From: Acanthaster planci
Lineage: Eukaryota; Echinodermata; Asteroidea; Valvatida; Acanthasteridae
Assembly (NCBI RefSeq): GCF_001949145.1
Contig: NW_019091557.1
Span: 437,736-448,614 of the forward strand
DNA: 10,879 nt
Direction: 5' to 3'
Below the pieces are notes generated by a model. That model saw only the letters and a list, made by a program, of their open reading frames with translations. It did no database searches and was not told the DNA's origin. Shown in pieces: positions 1-8,821 of the stretch; position 1 is the stretch's first letter, and each line of letters starts with the position of its first letter. The position numbers and the translations under genes are program-made.

Positions 1-667
1 GTTCCAGAGGGGTCATTGAACCCGACCTATTCTGGTTGAACCCTTCAGTCCATTGCTACTTTGTCATCTAGGGCATCCTCAGCAAATCTCGTCGGCAGAA
101 ACTTGTTACAAAGCAACAGCCTCGTTTTTGGCATTTCAGAACATAGGAGGTTGAAATACTTACATTTGTCATAGAAAATCGAATTGATTATTAAAGTCCA
201 ATGCTCAGTTTCTTTATTGCTTTGCCCAAAAGCTCCATACTTCATATGTGATTTGTTATCGAAGTATATTTTTTAGTTTGGCTTTCCTGCATTATTTAAG
301 CTTCACACTGGAGATGAATTGCCCTTTATTTACTCTCTTTTATTATTTGATAGATTAAGTACTTTGAAATGGAATATGTAATGCAGTTGTCTCCGCTTCG
401 TAAATTTCATTTCAATACACAGTGGTACAAGGGTGCGTCCTATTTCTTAGGTTGATACTAGGACTTGTTTTAAAGACATAACATCGCAATATTTTCTGTC
501 ACAAAATGGGGAAGAAAACATAGTATAATCGTCGAAGCAGGAGGAAGAAAGAAAATGGGACTGTCGTTGGTGTTTACATTTGTTTTATGCATCGTTGTCT
601 TAAAAAAAAAGAATACAAGACTCAAAGTTGGACACTAAGTAGGTTTTGGTGTTTGTACATGTAGCTT
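1..667. other. Non-coding AT-rich stretch, no gene seen
   Basis: The longest open frame is a 66-codon minus-strand frame without splice sites or recognisable content. A small near-repeat, TTGAACCC, occurs twice within the first 45 bases. There is an A-run at about 602-610. Nothing else is supported. Confidence 0.6.
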
Positions 668-774
668 ATGCACAATTTGGTTATCATGGATTTTATGTTC
701 CAAGCAGCTTATTCCCGGTATAGGCCGCCGGAGCTCTTTCATCTGAATATAAGGAAGCTTTTGGAACCAAAAGG
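668..774 (+). other. Short ATG-initiated frame ending at a GTAAGG donor, possible first coding exon
   Basis: From ATG 668 the frame runs to CCAAAAGG|GTAAGG at 774/775 and would stop at TAA 776-778 if unspliced (36 residues). The peptide contains YSRYRPPELFHLNIRKLL, balanced and not obviously low-complexity. The local CCCGGTATAGGCCGCCGG gives a small GC rise. It leaves in phase 2, compatible with the island at 7574. An alternative acceptor CCAAGCAG at 707 would make it an internal exon (708-774). The minus strand is also open across this interval, so the coding direction is uncertain. Confidence 0.18.
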
Positions 775-1849
775 GTAAGGAGTTTGGTAGAGGAAAATCG
801 TGAGCCCCACACCTGACTTGCCCATGATCTGAGGAGAATCTTTGTAAAGTATTTCCATAACGTACAAAAACGAGGGGGTAAAACAAACGCCCCATTTAAT
901 GGGATTTTAAAGCAATCTGGCATTTTTACCGTGTGGTGTGTTTCTATTTGATCGCATCATCGTGTTTGACTTTTCCTTGGGTTCGAACCTCCCGTGTGTG
1001 TATTCATTTGGGGTTCTCCCCTCTTCTTTCTTAATGCAACATCAATATTTCAGGGGGAATCGCACAGCATCCCATTAGACTGGTAATGAGTCATTCTTAA
1101 TAGATTGCAGTCATTCCTCTAGGCACTTCGGGTAATAAATAATAACCGTGAACTCTGCATTTTTCACGGGTAATTCTAGGATACTTTTTCGAGTAACCAA
1201 GTGAGAGTATTGCTCGATATAAATTGAGGTAGGCCTAGGTGCTGACACAAAGACAAAATCGCTGTACCAATGGCTTTAATATAAGGTACAATCTGTGGGG
1301 AAGCAAAACGAAAAAGTTAATGCATTTTTTTCCGTAGGGATACTGAAACCGAATAATCTGGAGCTTGTTTAAAGATTTCAGTAAATAGACTGAAAGTTGT
1401 CCCTTGATGGTGCGCTTCCAGAACCCTGTAGGAAAAATTCTGTGCAGAAATTAGAATTTACAATTATTATTCGTGAATTTATTTTAGAAAACGTTCCTTC
1501 AAAAAAGGCATCTGTAAGCAAATTTGCCAGGGTTTTGATGTAGAGAAACTGAAAAATTGCCTGACCTGAAAAGAAATATTGTGGCAAAAAATAATGTTTC
1601 ACTTTCAAAACTGTATGTGATGACCTGTGCCACTTGATGTACTTGTAAGTACACAAATAATCATGTAAATACAGGAAGTTACAACAAACGTGCATTAACA
1701 AGGAAACCTGGGGACAATGATGGCAGAAGTAAGAGATCGTTAATGAATTTCCTTTATACCCATCTTCAAGTGAGCTGTTACTAAGAGTACTTGAAGAACA
1801 AAAAGATAAATGTTTATTGGGGTGATTTCAGTTTAAAATCACTCTTCCA
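775..1849. other. Non-coding stretch, no gene seen
   Basis: GGGTTCGAACC at about 980-990 resembles a pol III B box but without a credible tRNA around it. CCGTGAA (1146-1152) and TTCACGG (1163-1169) form a small hairpin, and GTGATTT (1822-1828) with AAATCAC (1836-1842) forms another. A minus-strand open frame at 1378-1701 is AT-rich and unremarkable. Confidence 0.55.
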
Positions 1850-2149
1850 AAATTTGGCGGTCCCTTGTAAAGTCCTCACAGGCGGGCCACGCGAGGGTTC
1901 CGGAAGCTCGCTGTGTGACCCTTTACCACCAGGCTCTATTTTAAACACGGGGGGAGGGCACGGACGCACTGTATACTAGGTGTTACACGTCCCACGCCGC
2001 CCCGTAGTTACTCTACGTCTTTCTGCTGGTACTTAAGTGTCCCGGATGAATGCTGTTGAAGTACGCCATTTGGAGCCGCATGCGATGTTACGAATATAAC
2101 GATTCGTCCCTCCATCGTCACAAGTTACCATCCGTTCCATACACGTGAC

Positions 2150-2168
2150 ATTGAAATTCCATTTCAAT
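2150..2168. repeat. Inverted repeat ATTGAAAT-tcc-ATTTCAAT
   Basis: Perfect 8-bp arms with a three-base spacer lie immediately downstream of an E-box CACGTG (2142-2147) and about 100 bp upstream of the CpG-dense segment. It could be a dimeric factor site; arms of this size also occur by chance. Confidence 0.3.
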
Positions 2169-2234
2169 AATCCGAACGGTTGTCGTATATTGCAGGACTA
2201 CCTTTAAGCAAACCAGTGTTGATTAAATTGATGT

Positions 2235-2248
2235 TATCGATAATCGAT
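2235..2248. promoter_or_regulatory. TATCGATA plus ATCGAT palindrome pair
   Basis: Two adjoining palindromes, TATCGATA (2235-2242) and ATCGAT (2243-2248), lie just upstream of the CpG-dense segment. TATCGATA is the core of the Drosophila DREF-binding element found near promoters. Whether it has this role here is unknown, since the host is not identified. Confidence 0.25.
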
Positions 2249-2267
2249 GGTGATCCTTTTCCCTTGC

Positions 2268-2661
2268 ATGCCTGGTTGTAGAAGTTCCCGAGGAATAGAG
2301 CTGCGCGCGCCGCGGTCCGCTATACCATATACGGTACCTAGACCGCTCCCCGTCGGGCGATGCTGCAGCACTGTGTCACGCATTATTTATCCGCGGTTGG
2401 TGCGGTATGCGGGGTCGGGTGCCGCGGCGCTGGTAGTATAGTGCAAAGGGCACTACAACGTCTGCTGTCGCGCGTAGGTACAGACTCATTAGCATTATAT
2501 TATATCAAAACTAATACCGGCCCGTACTCGGCCCATGTTTTTAATTGTCAGCTCGTCTCTCACACAGGAAAGGACGACGGGGCTCGAGAGCCCGAGCGCA
2601 GTCAACCGAAGGAGCAGACCGGAGACAGCGCGCTGCTCAACGGTGGCCACAACACTGAAAG
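2268..2661 (+). promoter_or_regulatory. CpG-dense segment, candidate promoter and first-exon region
   Basis: By eye this stretch holds about 39 CpG dinucleotides in under 400 bp, including runs such as GCGCGCGCCGCGG, and is far more CpG-rich than the flanks. In animal genomes such islands often mark unmethylated promoters. A TATA-like TATATTATAT lies at 2496-2505, which would place a start site near 2525-2530, upstream of the splice donor at 2662. An E-box CACGTG (2142-2147) and paired ATCGAT motifs (2235-2248) lie upstream. Promoter activity is inferred from composition only. Confidence 0.4.
2568..2661 (+). CDS. Candidate exon of an unrecognised gene, ending at a perfect splice donor
   Basis: The right edge is CTGAAAG|GTAAGT, an ideal U1-type donor. 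The left edge may be the acceptor CTCGTCTCTCACACAG at 2567, or the exon may extend left as a first exon. Two frames are open. In one, open from ATG 2360, the segment has phase 1 in and 2 out and reads a polar, acidic/basic peptide (KDDGAREPERSQPKEQ then LLNGGHNTE). The other is open from ATG 2535, starts MFLIVSSSLTQE and leaves in phase 1. The first frame joins in phase to the island at 7574; the second joins to the acceptor at 6567. Neither product is recognised. The donor is convincing; the coding status is not settled, and a 5' untranslated exon is equally possible. Confidence 0.35.
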
Positions 2662-4714
2662 GTAAGTCCAACCCCTAACCTCCTCGTAGTCTGTCTGAGA
2701 TGGGTAGGATGAATCATTTACGCACCTAAATCATTCCTTGCTAACCCTTTTCCCCGGCCAAGATGAAATTGATATGGCCCTCGTTACTCCTTGAAATGAT
2801 GCTAGACACATGCTCGGTTAAGGTCAAAGGTCTCTCTTAATTATGATTAATCACCGGGTTCCGTTTAACTGCGAATCGTAATCATACATGACATCCCTGC
2901 CCTGCAGATATGGAATTGACTCAGATATTCCATACCTGTTTGATATCATTCGCTGATTACGCGCTGTTCTTTCCTATTGGATCTGACAATCACAACTGTG
3001 TTCATGTTTCCGTTTGGCACTTGTTACAGATAACATTAAACATAATAGACAACTTCACTGACAGTTTAAATTAGTGCAGTGAGTATCCATGCGATAATTC
3101 GAAGTCACTTTTTAAAAAGGGGGGGGGGTAATCCTTTAGCTGTACCGGTACACCTTTTGTAAGGTAAAGACATTCCACTATGATGAACAAGCATACACAG
3201 AGAGGCGCGTACCGTGCTAGCGTTTGACTCCGTTTAGGCATAGTTAACGTGTTTGAAGACGCTACCAACGGATCACATCGCATGTTGCTGAAACCAGGCG
3301 GTTGCTAATTACAGCAGTTATCCCTTTTGCCCTGCTTGGGGCGCTATTAAAAAATCATGGGAATGAAATTTCATTCGCCCTCGATAATGGACTTTTAGTG
3401 AATGATTTCTCCCGTAATCTGGTTTGTAAGTGACTTCGTCACAAAGGCGGACGCCCACGATTTGCAGGCTCCCATTGGACGATCGCTGAAGTTGCGCGTT
3501 AACTTCCGGTTCCACGGTTCCATGTAAACGGCGATCAACATGCATGTAACTCTATGTGCAGTGCATGTGCTATGAACGCGATTTAAATTCAAGTGACGTC
3601 ATATTTACGAAGCGGATACTCATGTTGTAACCTTTGAAGGAATTATCTTCTCAAACTATCATCAGAGTCTGCGACACGAGGTCTGTTGCAGCATGGGTTA
3701 CAGCATATACGCTACTAGACATTGAAAACAAGTATGTAAATTTAGGTCTTGTTAAAGAAACAAAATGCAACTCATGACCTCTGGAATTTTGCATCTTGCG
3801 GAGTTTTCATCATTATTATTCCAATTCCAGTAGTCATGTATTTAGTATTGTTTGCTGGTGGTAGGCTTATCTTGATTTATTTTGTGAATTTTCTGGCCGT
3901 TTTATTATCACAGTTATTTTTTCAAGTTTTTTTCACCTGTTCATATGCATGTAAGGGTTGTGGGGCTTCTTTCTCGACCACTCCATAACCAGCACCCGAT
4001 CTAACCGTCAGTGACATTGAAATTGCTGTTCAAGCACGTTCAAGCGTCACGTCCTTGAGGGTCGTATCCGGGCGCAAAAGAAAAAAAGTATGAGGGGGAA
4101 AGTCTTTGGTCCAGATGGGAGAAGACATTGAGATGGTTAACCCAGGTTGAGAATGCAGACAAAATATGCCATCATTTGCATCCAGGTTGCAAAGACGTAA
4201 GCGTTGCATACAGCCAATTAGTTTCTACATATAATCGATTTTGCTCTCAGTAGTTTTTCCATTAACTGTAAAGGTGATCAGTTGATAATTCAGGGGAAAA
4301 AAGTCACCTCTGTTTTCGATTTCATTTGCTCTGACAAATGACATCTGACATCAGAGTGCATAGTGCTCCTGTGTACAAAACTTAACATACAAATTTAGAC
4401 CTCAAGATTGTAAAAGCTTTTACATTATTGTTGTCACAATCAACTTCTGTTAGCGTGCATCCTTCATTTGGAATAATGAGATATATTTTTGACATGTCCA
4501 AAGATTTGTTTTGGATTGTCCATATTTCTATAATTCAAATAAGCAATACAGTTGGCTCAGCAAGAGAAGAATGTTAAGTTAATAGTTTATATGCTTCATC
4601 AGTTTGTTTACAAGTGGCTGGACGTGTTGATTTAGCATGTTAGTGTATGCCAGGGTCAGAGGCTCTTGCAAAGAGGAGAATTTTAATTAACACACATTCG
4701 TTTTTTGCATCCAG
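2662..4714. other. Probable intron or intergenic sequence
   Basis: It starts at the GTAAGT donor. It contains the 12-bp palindrome TGTACCGGTACA (3141-3152), a run of ten G (3119-3128), a T-rich hydrophobic pseudo-frame (3749-3988) and the palindrome at 4409. No exon with good sites at both ends was found. Confidence 0.5.
4409..4424. repeat. 16-bp perfect palindrome TGTAAAAGCTTTTACA
   Basis: This is a perfect dyad centred on AAGCTT in AT-rich, gene-free sequence. GATTG at 4406-4410 also has an inverted partner CAATC at 4437-4441. There are no flanking features that give it a function. Confidence 0.5.
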
Positions 4715-4762
4715 CTCGCCTGGGCAGGCTTGTGGCAAATGGTGACTTCTCTGATATTATTG
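4715..4762 (+). other. Possible micro-exon, or part of a longer open frame to 4932
   Basis: The 48-bp segment sits between TTCGTTTTTTGCATCCAG and TTG|GTATGC. In phase 1 in and 1 out it reads RLGRLVANGDFSDII. The same frame continues without a stop to 4932 through a moderately CpG-rich stretch (GPLRTSGGRSPRVVKLKPV). It does not fit between the 2661 and 7574 candidates in phase. Nothing in it is recognised, and it may be chance. Confidence 0.14.
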
Positions 4763-6129
4763 GTATGCGCCCCACATTCACTCACTCATCTAAAGGGCCT
4801 CTCCGCACATCTGGTGGTAGGTCGCCTAGGGTGGTGAAGTTAAAACCCGTCATGGGTCGGGTAATTGGCGCACACGTCTTCCTCAGGCATTTTTCTTCGA
4901 TGGGAGATGTGGGCTCCCCTTCCGTACCGTAAATCACGTCCCGTCGCCTGCCAATTTGACGAGGAGCACAAAAATGATCGACTCAGTGCATGAACTGCAC
5001 GCACGGAACGTTTCGAGATGTTGTTTGCCCTGGTTATTTCCTCGGTGTCTGGTACATGCTACATGTTTACAAGTACTTGAAAGTGTTGTATAATGTCTTA
5101 AAAGCAGACAATAGATGCATGCTGAGTGCAAATCAGATTTGAGTATATTAACGGGTATTTTCATATCAAGTCAGATTTTTGTTTGGTGTCTTTTATTTTG
5201 TTTGCTCTGTGTTCATGTGAAAAGGGCGCTGAACATGTCCATAAAATGTCCTTTTAATGATGTAGGATTATGAGGCTGGTTTTCCACAACGGAACGGTAT
5301 TCATCTCTTCCCTTGTGGTCTTTTTCTAGTACCCCGAAGGCAGGACGATAACTTTGAGTAAGGCAAAAAGCAAACGCCAGTGTGGACCTTTTTTCCCTCA
5401 TTATGCACGCCGTCAAACACAACGGCAAAAAGACATAACGGATGTCAAGCTATGAAACTTGTACCAGTTTTTATGTCGTTGTATAAGAAGCGAAGGGTAA
5501 TAAATACCCCATTTGCAAAACAAGCACCAACTGTAAACCTATATTTTCTGCCAAAGAAGATTGATTCTCCTTCGAACAGGGGTCTGGTTAATCACAATTT
5601 TTTTTTATTAGTGATTTTTCTTCTTCCTTGACATCCCCTGTTCATTTGTTTAGTCTTTAATGTCAGAAGATGTACAATCAATAAATCAAATGAGTAATCA
5701 GCATATTCCGTCTACTATGCTGGTAAGTTCATGTTTCACCGCTGCGTGGTATTCGCTCAACAAGCTAAGGGATCATTACGTGTCTGCGTAGCAGCTGAAC
5801 TCATTATCAGAGGGGGGTCTGTTTGTGCTTGCTTGCTTGGAGCTAGGCTAATTCCCCTGCACAAGCACGTTATATTGGGGGATAATACGGAGCTTTCGAA
5901 AGTCATGTACCAATTTTTTACTCCTCTGGAAGGGAGGCGAATTGGCACATGTACAGATCACACTGAAAGCGTCAAACGACTGTAATTTCACGCTGTTGTT
6001 AGATTAGCAATCCGTTTCATGATGGAAAAGCGAATTTGCGGTCTGACAAATTGGCCTTTCTGTTCGTACTGGGGCCAACACACAACCCGGGAGGAAGTGC
6101 CGCCCATCAATTATAGATTTCGTTTGCAG
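4763..6129. other. Probable intron or intergenic sequence
   Basis: Apart from an open frame running to 4932, nothing here is gene-like. There is a CAAGTACTTG palindrome (5070-5079), an AATAAA at 5680-5685 and several short overlapping frames on both strands around 5731-6288 that contradict one another. Confidence 0.5.
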
Positions 6130-6228
6130 CGAGTTTCCATGGCGATAAAGAGACAGAGACGTCACGGTTGGGGCAATCAAGCGTGGGTTATTAATGGTCT
6201 TCATCAAGCAGCATCCCCGCGTTTCAGG
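6130..6228 (+). other. Weak candidate exon between an acceptor and a CAG|GTGAAA donor
   Basis: The acceptor ATAGATTTCGTTTGCAG ends at 6129 and the donor is CAG|GTGAAA at 6229. Phase 0 is the only frame open throughout, leaving in phase 2 (RVSMAIKRQRRHGWGNQ at its start, AASPRF at its end). It would be an alternative upstream partner for the island at 7574. The same frame is open leftward to ATG 6019. An AATAAA at 6421-6426 could instead terminate a transcript here. Support is limited to splice-site resemblance. Confidence 0.18.
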
Positions 6229-6567
6229 TGAAATAACATATAAGCCTTCGGCTGTACAGGATGCTAGGATGATTAATCTGAACTCCAACTGTGAAAACGT
6301 GAAAGCTATTGGCTTACATCTCTACACTGCACAACTCGAAGCAAGGACTAGACTTCTAGTTAGCCCCTACAAAAATCCATGCACATAATATACACAACCA
6401 CAGATAAGCTTTAATCTGAAAATAAAGGAGCAAATTCTAAGGTTATCCTCTCTAGATTTCTGTTGAAATACAATCTATTTGTTTTATTGATAAGAGTTAA
6501 ACATCAAACATGTTTTTTTTTAAAGAACCGAGTCCCAAAAGCATGTTCATCTTCTTTTCCCTTGCAG

Positions 6568-6704
6568 AACAAAGGAGACTTCAAAATCACATTAGGTCAC
6601 GGCCATTTATATCAGAGTTGGTTATCTCGAACCTTCATGAACAGAGAAGCAGTACAGTTTATGCGCAATCCTGTAGAACAAGTGCACCAGCAAGACCTTA
6701 GTCA
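6568..6704 (+). other. Candidate exon start downstream of a strong splice acceptor
   Basis: The sequence CATCTTCTTTTCCCTTGCAG (6548-6567) is the strongest-looking acceptor in the window. Two frames are open beyond it. In phase 1 it reads QRRLQNHIRSRPFISELV and ends at a stop near 6702; this joins to the 2661 donor in the frame opened at ATG 2535. In phase 0 it reads NKGDFKITLGHGHLYQSW and stays open to TAA at 6766-6768. No good donor follows, so it would be a terminal exon, but no AATAAA is seen shortly downstream. It does not fit the chain through 7574. The product is not recognised. Confidence 0.22.
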
Positions 6705-7168
6705 GTTTCAACCTTTTTTTAAGTACTCGAATTCAAGTCATCATCTTTTCAAAGAGTGTTCCATTTAAGAATCAGAAATAAGCAAAATCGAATTTAAAAG
6801 CTTGCCAGAACAAGAACTGGTTGGAAACCTTTCCATGGACATCGGTGCGTATCTTGTTCTATGACGGGAATAGGTATGGCATGAACTGGTATAGTGGTCA
6901 TGTGAATCAGGATTGGAAACTCAGTCATCCAGTACTGTCCTGTACTGTTCATTTTTCAGCGTGTAGGGTGGGGCCCTTCCGTAAACTTTACAAACTTTTC
7001 TCAAAGCGTTTTTTATATACTATGTATCCATCTGCAGATCGATGGGCAGGGAGTAAAGATAAATTCTGAAGAGAAAAAATGAACGACCGTTTGACTGTTT
7101 CACTAATCCATGGCTTGTCATCCGGTCCCACGATGCAGAGAATGTCAAAAGGGGCTAGTTCGATTAAC

Positions 7169-7522
7169 GACCAATAGTTAACTAGTGGTTGGTCCTTGAG
7201 GCACCTAGCGCATGTGCAGTGAAGTTGAAGTGGGAACGACCCTAGTCAACCGTTGTCAGGTCATTAGGCCGAAGGGTAGAGAAAGTGGCCACGGGAAGGG
7301 CAAAATAGCAAAAATGGTGAAAACGGTCTTTTTATAGTAGTGACATACTGTCTTTCCGGCATTTTTCTTATAACTGGGCCTCCATGCACTGAGCTAGTAA
7401 AACGGTTTATGGCAACCAACGATGCCACCAACCTCTACAGGCCGGTCGCAAATAGTTGACTAGACAAGTTGACTAGACTAGACATTCGATCAGAATTAGT
7501 CGAATTACGATTAACTATGGTC
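7169..7522. repeat. Possible degraded MITE or inverted-repeat region
   Basis: GACCAATAGTTAA (7169-7181) has an inverted near-copy TTAACTATGGTC (7511-7522), with one gap. The left copy contains the perfect palindrome TAGTTAACTA (7175-7184) and is bounded by ACCAA and TTGGT. The interior is non-coding and holds the 13-bp tandem repeat. The size of about 350 bp fits a miniature transposon, but the arms are short and no target duplication is clear. Confidence 0.22.
7454..7483 (+). repeat. Short tandem repeat, 13-bp unit
   Basis: AGTTGACTAGAC occurs twice (7454-7465 and 7467-7478), separated by one A, followed by a partial TAGAC. It lies in a stretch with several related AGTTAACTAG-type words. 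Confidence 0.7.
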
Positions 7523-7573
7523 AAGGTTTATCCAGAGTTGAACCCATTTAATGTGTTTGCTCCCCTTCGTCAG

Positions 7574-7743
7574 GGTTGGTGGCGTGCCGAAACTGTGGGT
7601 GCGGAAACCGCAGTTGGAACCGGGCGCGGGCACTAGTCTGGAGAGTAACTCTTTGATGCAGGTCAACCTGAAGGCAGCCATGTACACAAGAATGTTTGCT
7701 GGAGATCTGGGGCCAGGGCAGATCATCGATCCCGAGACGCCAA
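7574..7743 (+). CDS. Candidate internal coding exon of an unrecognised gene
   Basis: This 170-bp island lies between a pyrimidine-rich acceptor (GCTCCCCTTCGTCAG) and a GTATGT donor. It is more GC-rich than its flanks and is open in a frame with phase 2 in and phase 1 out. The peptide is well mixed and globular-looking: GVPKLWVRKPQLEPGAG at its start, NLKAAMYTRMFAGDLGPG in the middle, IIDPETP at the end, with no low-complexity bias. I do not recognise the family. The minus strand is also open here, but its peptide looks less natural and lacks matching splice sites. The exon would join downstream to 8471 (A plus GC gives Ser), and upstream to 2661 or 6228, both of which end with AG to give Arg. 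This is the best exon candidate in the window. Confidence 0.45.
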
Positions 7744-8470
7744 GTATGTCTAACGAGCATGACACATTACGCTATTAAACGATAATGCATTTCGCATTTT
7801 GACTAAATTACAGCTAATGTCGCAAGTGAACTAACAAAATATTTCAACCAAGGCAAGAAGTTTACCTGATGTGATACCAACGAACAAAGCAATGTACCAG
7901 GTGTCCTCAATGCGCACCAGAGATCTACTTTTTCGTTTTGTTTGGTTTTGCTTTTATATGTAAAGCATTAGGGCCTGCTGTTGTTGGCAAGGCTGCCTGT
8001 GTGCTGTGTATTTTGCAGCGGGTGTCCAAAAATCATATTTTGTCGCCTACAAAGTGTGGTTTGTCTTTGACTGACTCATCACCGGTTTCCGACTGATATG
8101 TCAATGCCAAATACAACTGGGAAACTATTGGACTCGAGGTTGCGACAACAGTCGGGTTCCACTTACGATAGTTCAGAAGCGGTGAGCGCATAACACAGAA
8201 TAATTTCTTTGCACGTGCTGCATGCTGAGGTATACAGTACAGAATAATATCGCAATATGGAGTCGGTTTTGTTGTTGCCAAACTAACTGTCAAACATGTA
8301 TCAATGCCGTCCAAGTGGTTTGCAGTGTTCGGAGAGCTCAATTCCTTCCTTCATCTTTTCGTGCCGCTGTCTGCTTATTGCTGCCCAGGGCAATCTGATT
8401 TACTCCTCAAGAAAGGTAGGGTGCCTCTGCATAATTAAAAGATACCTCAGTAGTTACTACATACATGCAG

Positions 8471-8541
8471 GCGTGGATCCACACATTTGTAGCTCGAAGG
8501 ATATGTTCCAAGCAAGGACGTGCACAAATCACACTAAAAAG
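8471..8541 (+). CDS. Candidate coding exon following 7574-7743, or terminal exon ending at stop 8562
   Basis: It follows a CATACATGCAG acceptor with a modest pyrimidine tract. In the phase required by the preceding candidate exon it reads SVDPHICSSKDMFQARTC and then TNHTKKA, with two cysteines and a histidine. Two endings are possible: a GTGTAT donor at 8542, which would make a 58-bp intron up to the acceptor at 8599, or continued reading for five codons (VYPRI) to TGA at 8560-8562, making this the last exon. The C/H content hints at a metal site but no known finger pattern is complete. The family is not recognised. Confidence 0.27.
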
Positions 8542-8599
8542 GCCGTGTATCCAAGGATATGAAGCACAATTTCACCAACTGAGCATTTTCTGCTCTCAG

Positions 8600-8821
8600 G
8601 AAGAAAGTATCACCAAAGTCCCTGCGAATGAAAAGGTCCGACTAAAAGCCGAAGTGCTGCTCGTGCGCCCGTTGGTTGACACTGTGAATCCTGGAGCCAA
8701 TGAGGGCCATGCCCTCCACAAAAGAAATATATACTTTCCTTTAAAGAAACCTATTTTGGGGGCAAATCGTAGGAAGCCTAAATCTGGCGCCATTCCTCAA
8801 AAAGAATTAACGGTAACATGA
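8600..8821 (+). CDS. Candidate coding exon, possibly terminal
   Basis: A good acceptor with branch-like CCAACTGA and the tract TTTTCTGCTCTCAG precedes 8600. In phase 0 the island is open for 73 codons to TGA at 8819-8821: a charged start (EESITKVPANEKVRLKAEV), then LLVRPLVDTVNPGANEG, and a basic end (ANRRKPKSGA). A weak GTAACA donor at 8813 would give an exact 71-codon exon (8600-8812). The frame also continues upstream without a stop to about 8465, so part of the openness could be chance. It joins in phase to the 8471-8541 candidate through a very short intron. The product is not recognised. Confidence 0.3.
   Translation, partial: EESITKVPANEKVRLKAEVLLVRPLVDTVNPGANEGHALHKRNIYFPLKKPILGANRRKPKSGAIPQKELTVT

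Noticed and set aside
635-895. 86-codon minus-strand frame
   Set aside because: It has no donor or acceptor support and no recognisable domain; its openness overlaps the plus-strand candidate, so it may be a shadow.
976-998. B-box-like GGGTTCGAACC suggesting a tRNA or tRNA-derived SINE
   Set aside because: The T stem pairs badly, no A box or acceptor stem is found upstream at the right distance, and no A-rich or simple-repeat tail follows.
3119-3128. Run of ten G as a quadruplex or regulatory tract
   Set aside because: A single homopolymer run without further G-tracts nearby; mononucleotide runs are common and prone to sequencing error.
3749-3988. 79-codon frame coding a very hydrophobic, membrane-like peptide
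   Set aside because: The stretch is T-rich, so the hydrophobicity follows from composition; the only acceptor-like site is inside it and the codon pattern looks random.
6004-6288. Overlapping frames on both strands, the minus one 94 codons long
   Set aside because: The frames contradict one another and the minus-strand frame has no recognisable content; only the 6130-6228 splice pair was kept, as a weak candidate.
7424-7583. 10-bp inverted match GCCACCAACC / GGTTGGTGGC spanning the 7573 acceptor, possibly masking the splice site
   Set aside because: About two such 10-bp pairs within 200 bp are expected by chance in a window of this length.
8033-8341. 102-codon minus-strand frame
   Set aside because: No splice sites or domain features fit, and the peptide shows no recognisable pattern.
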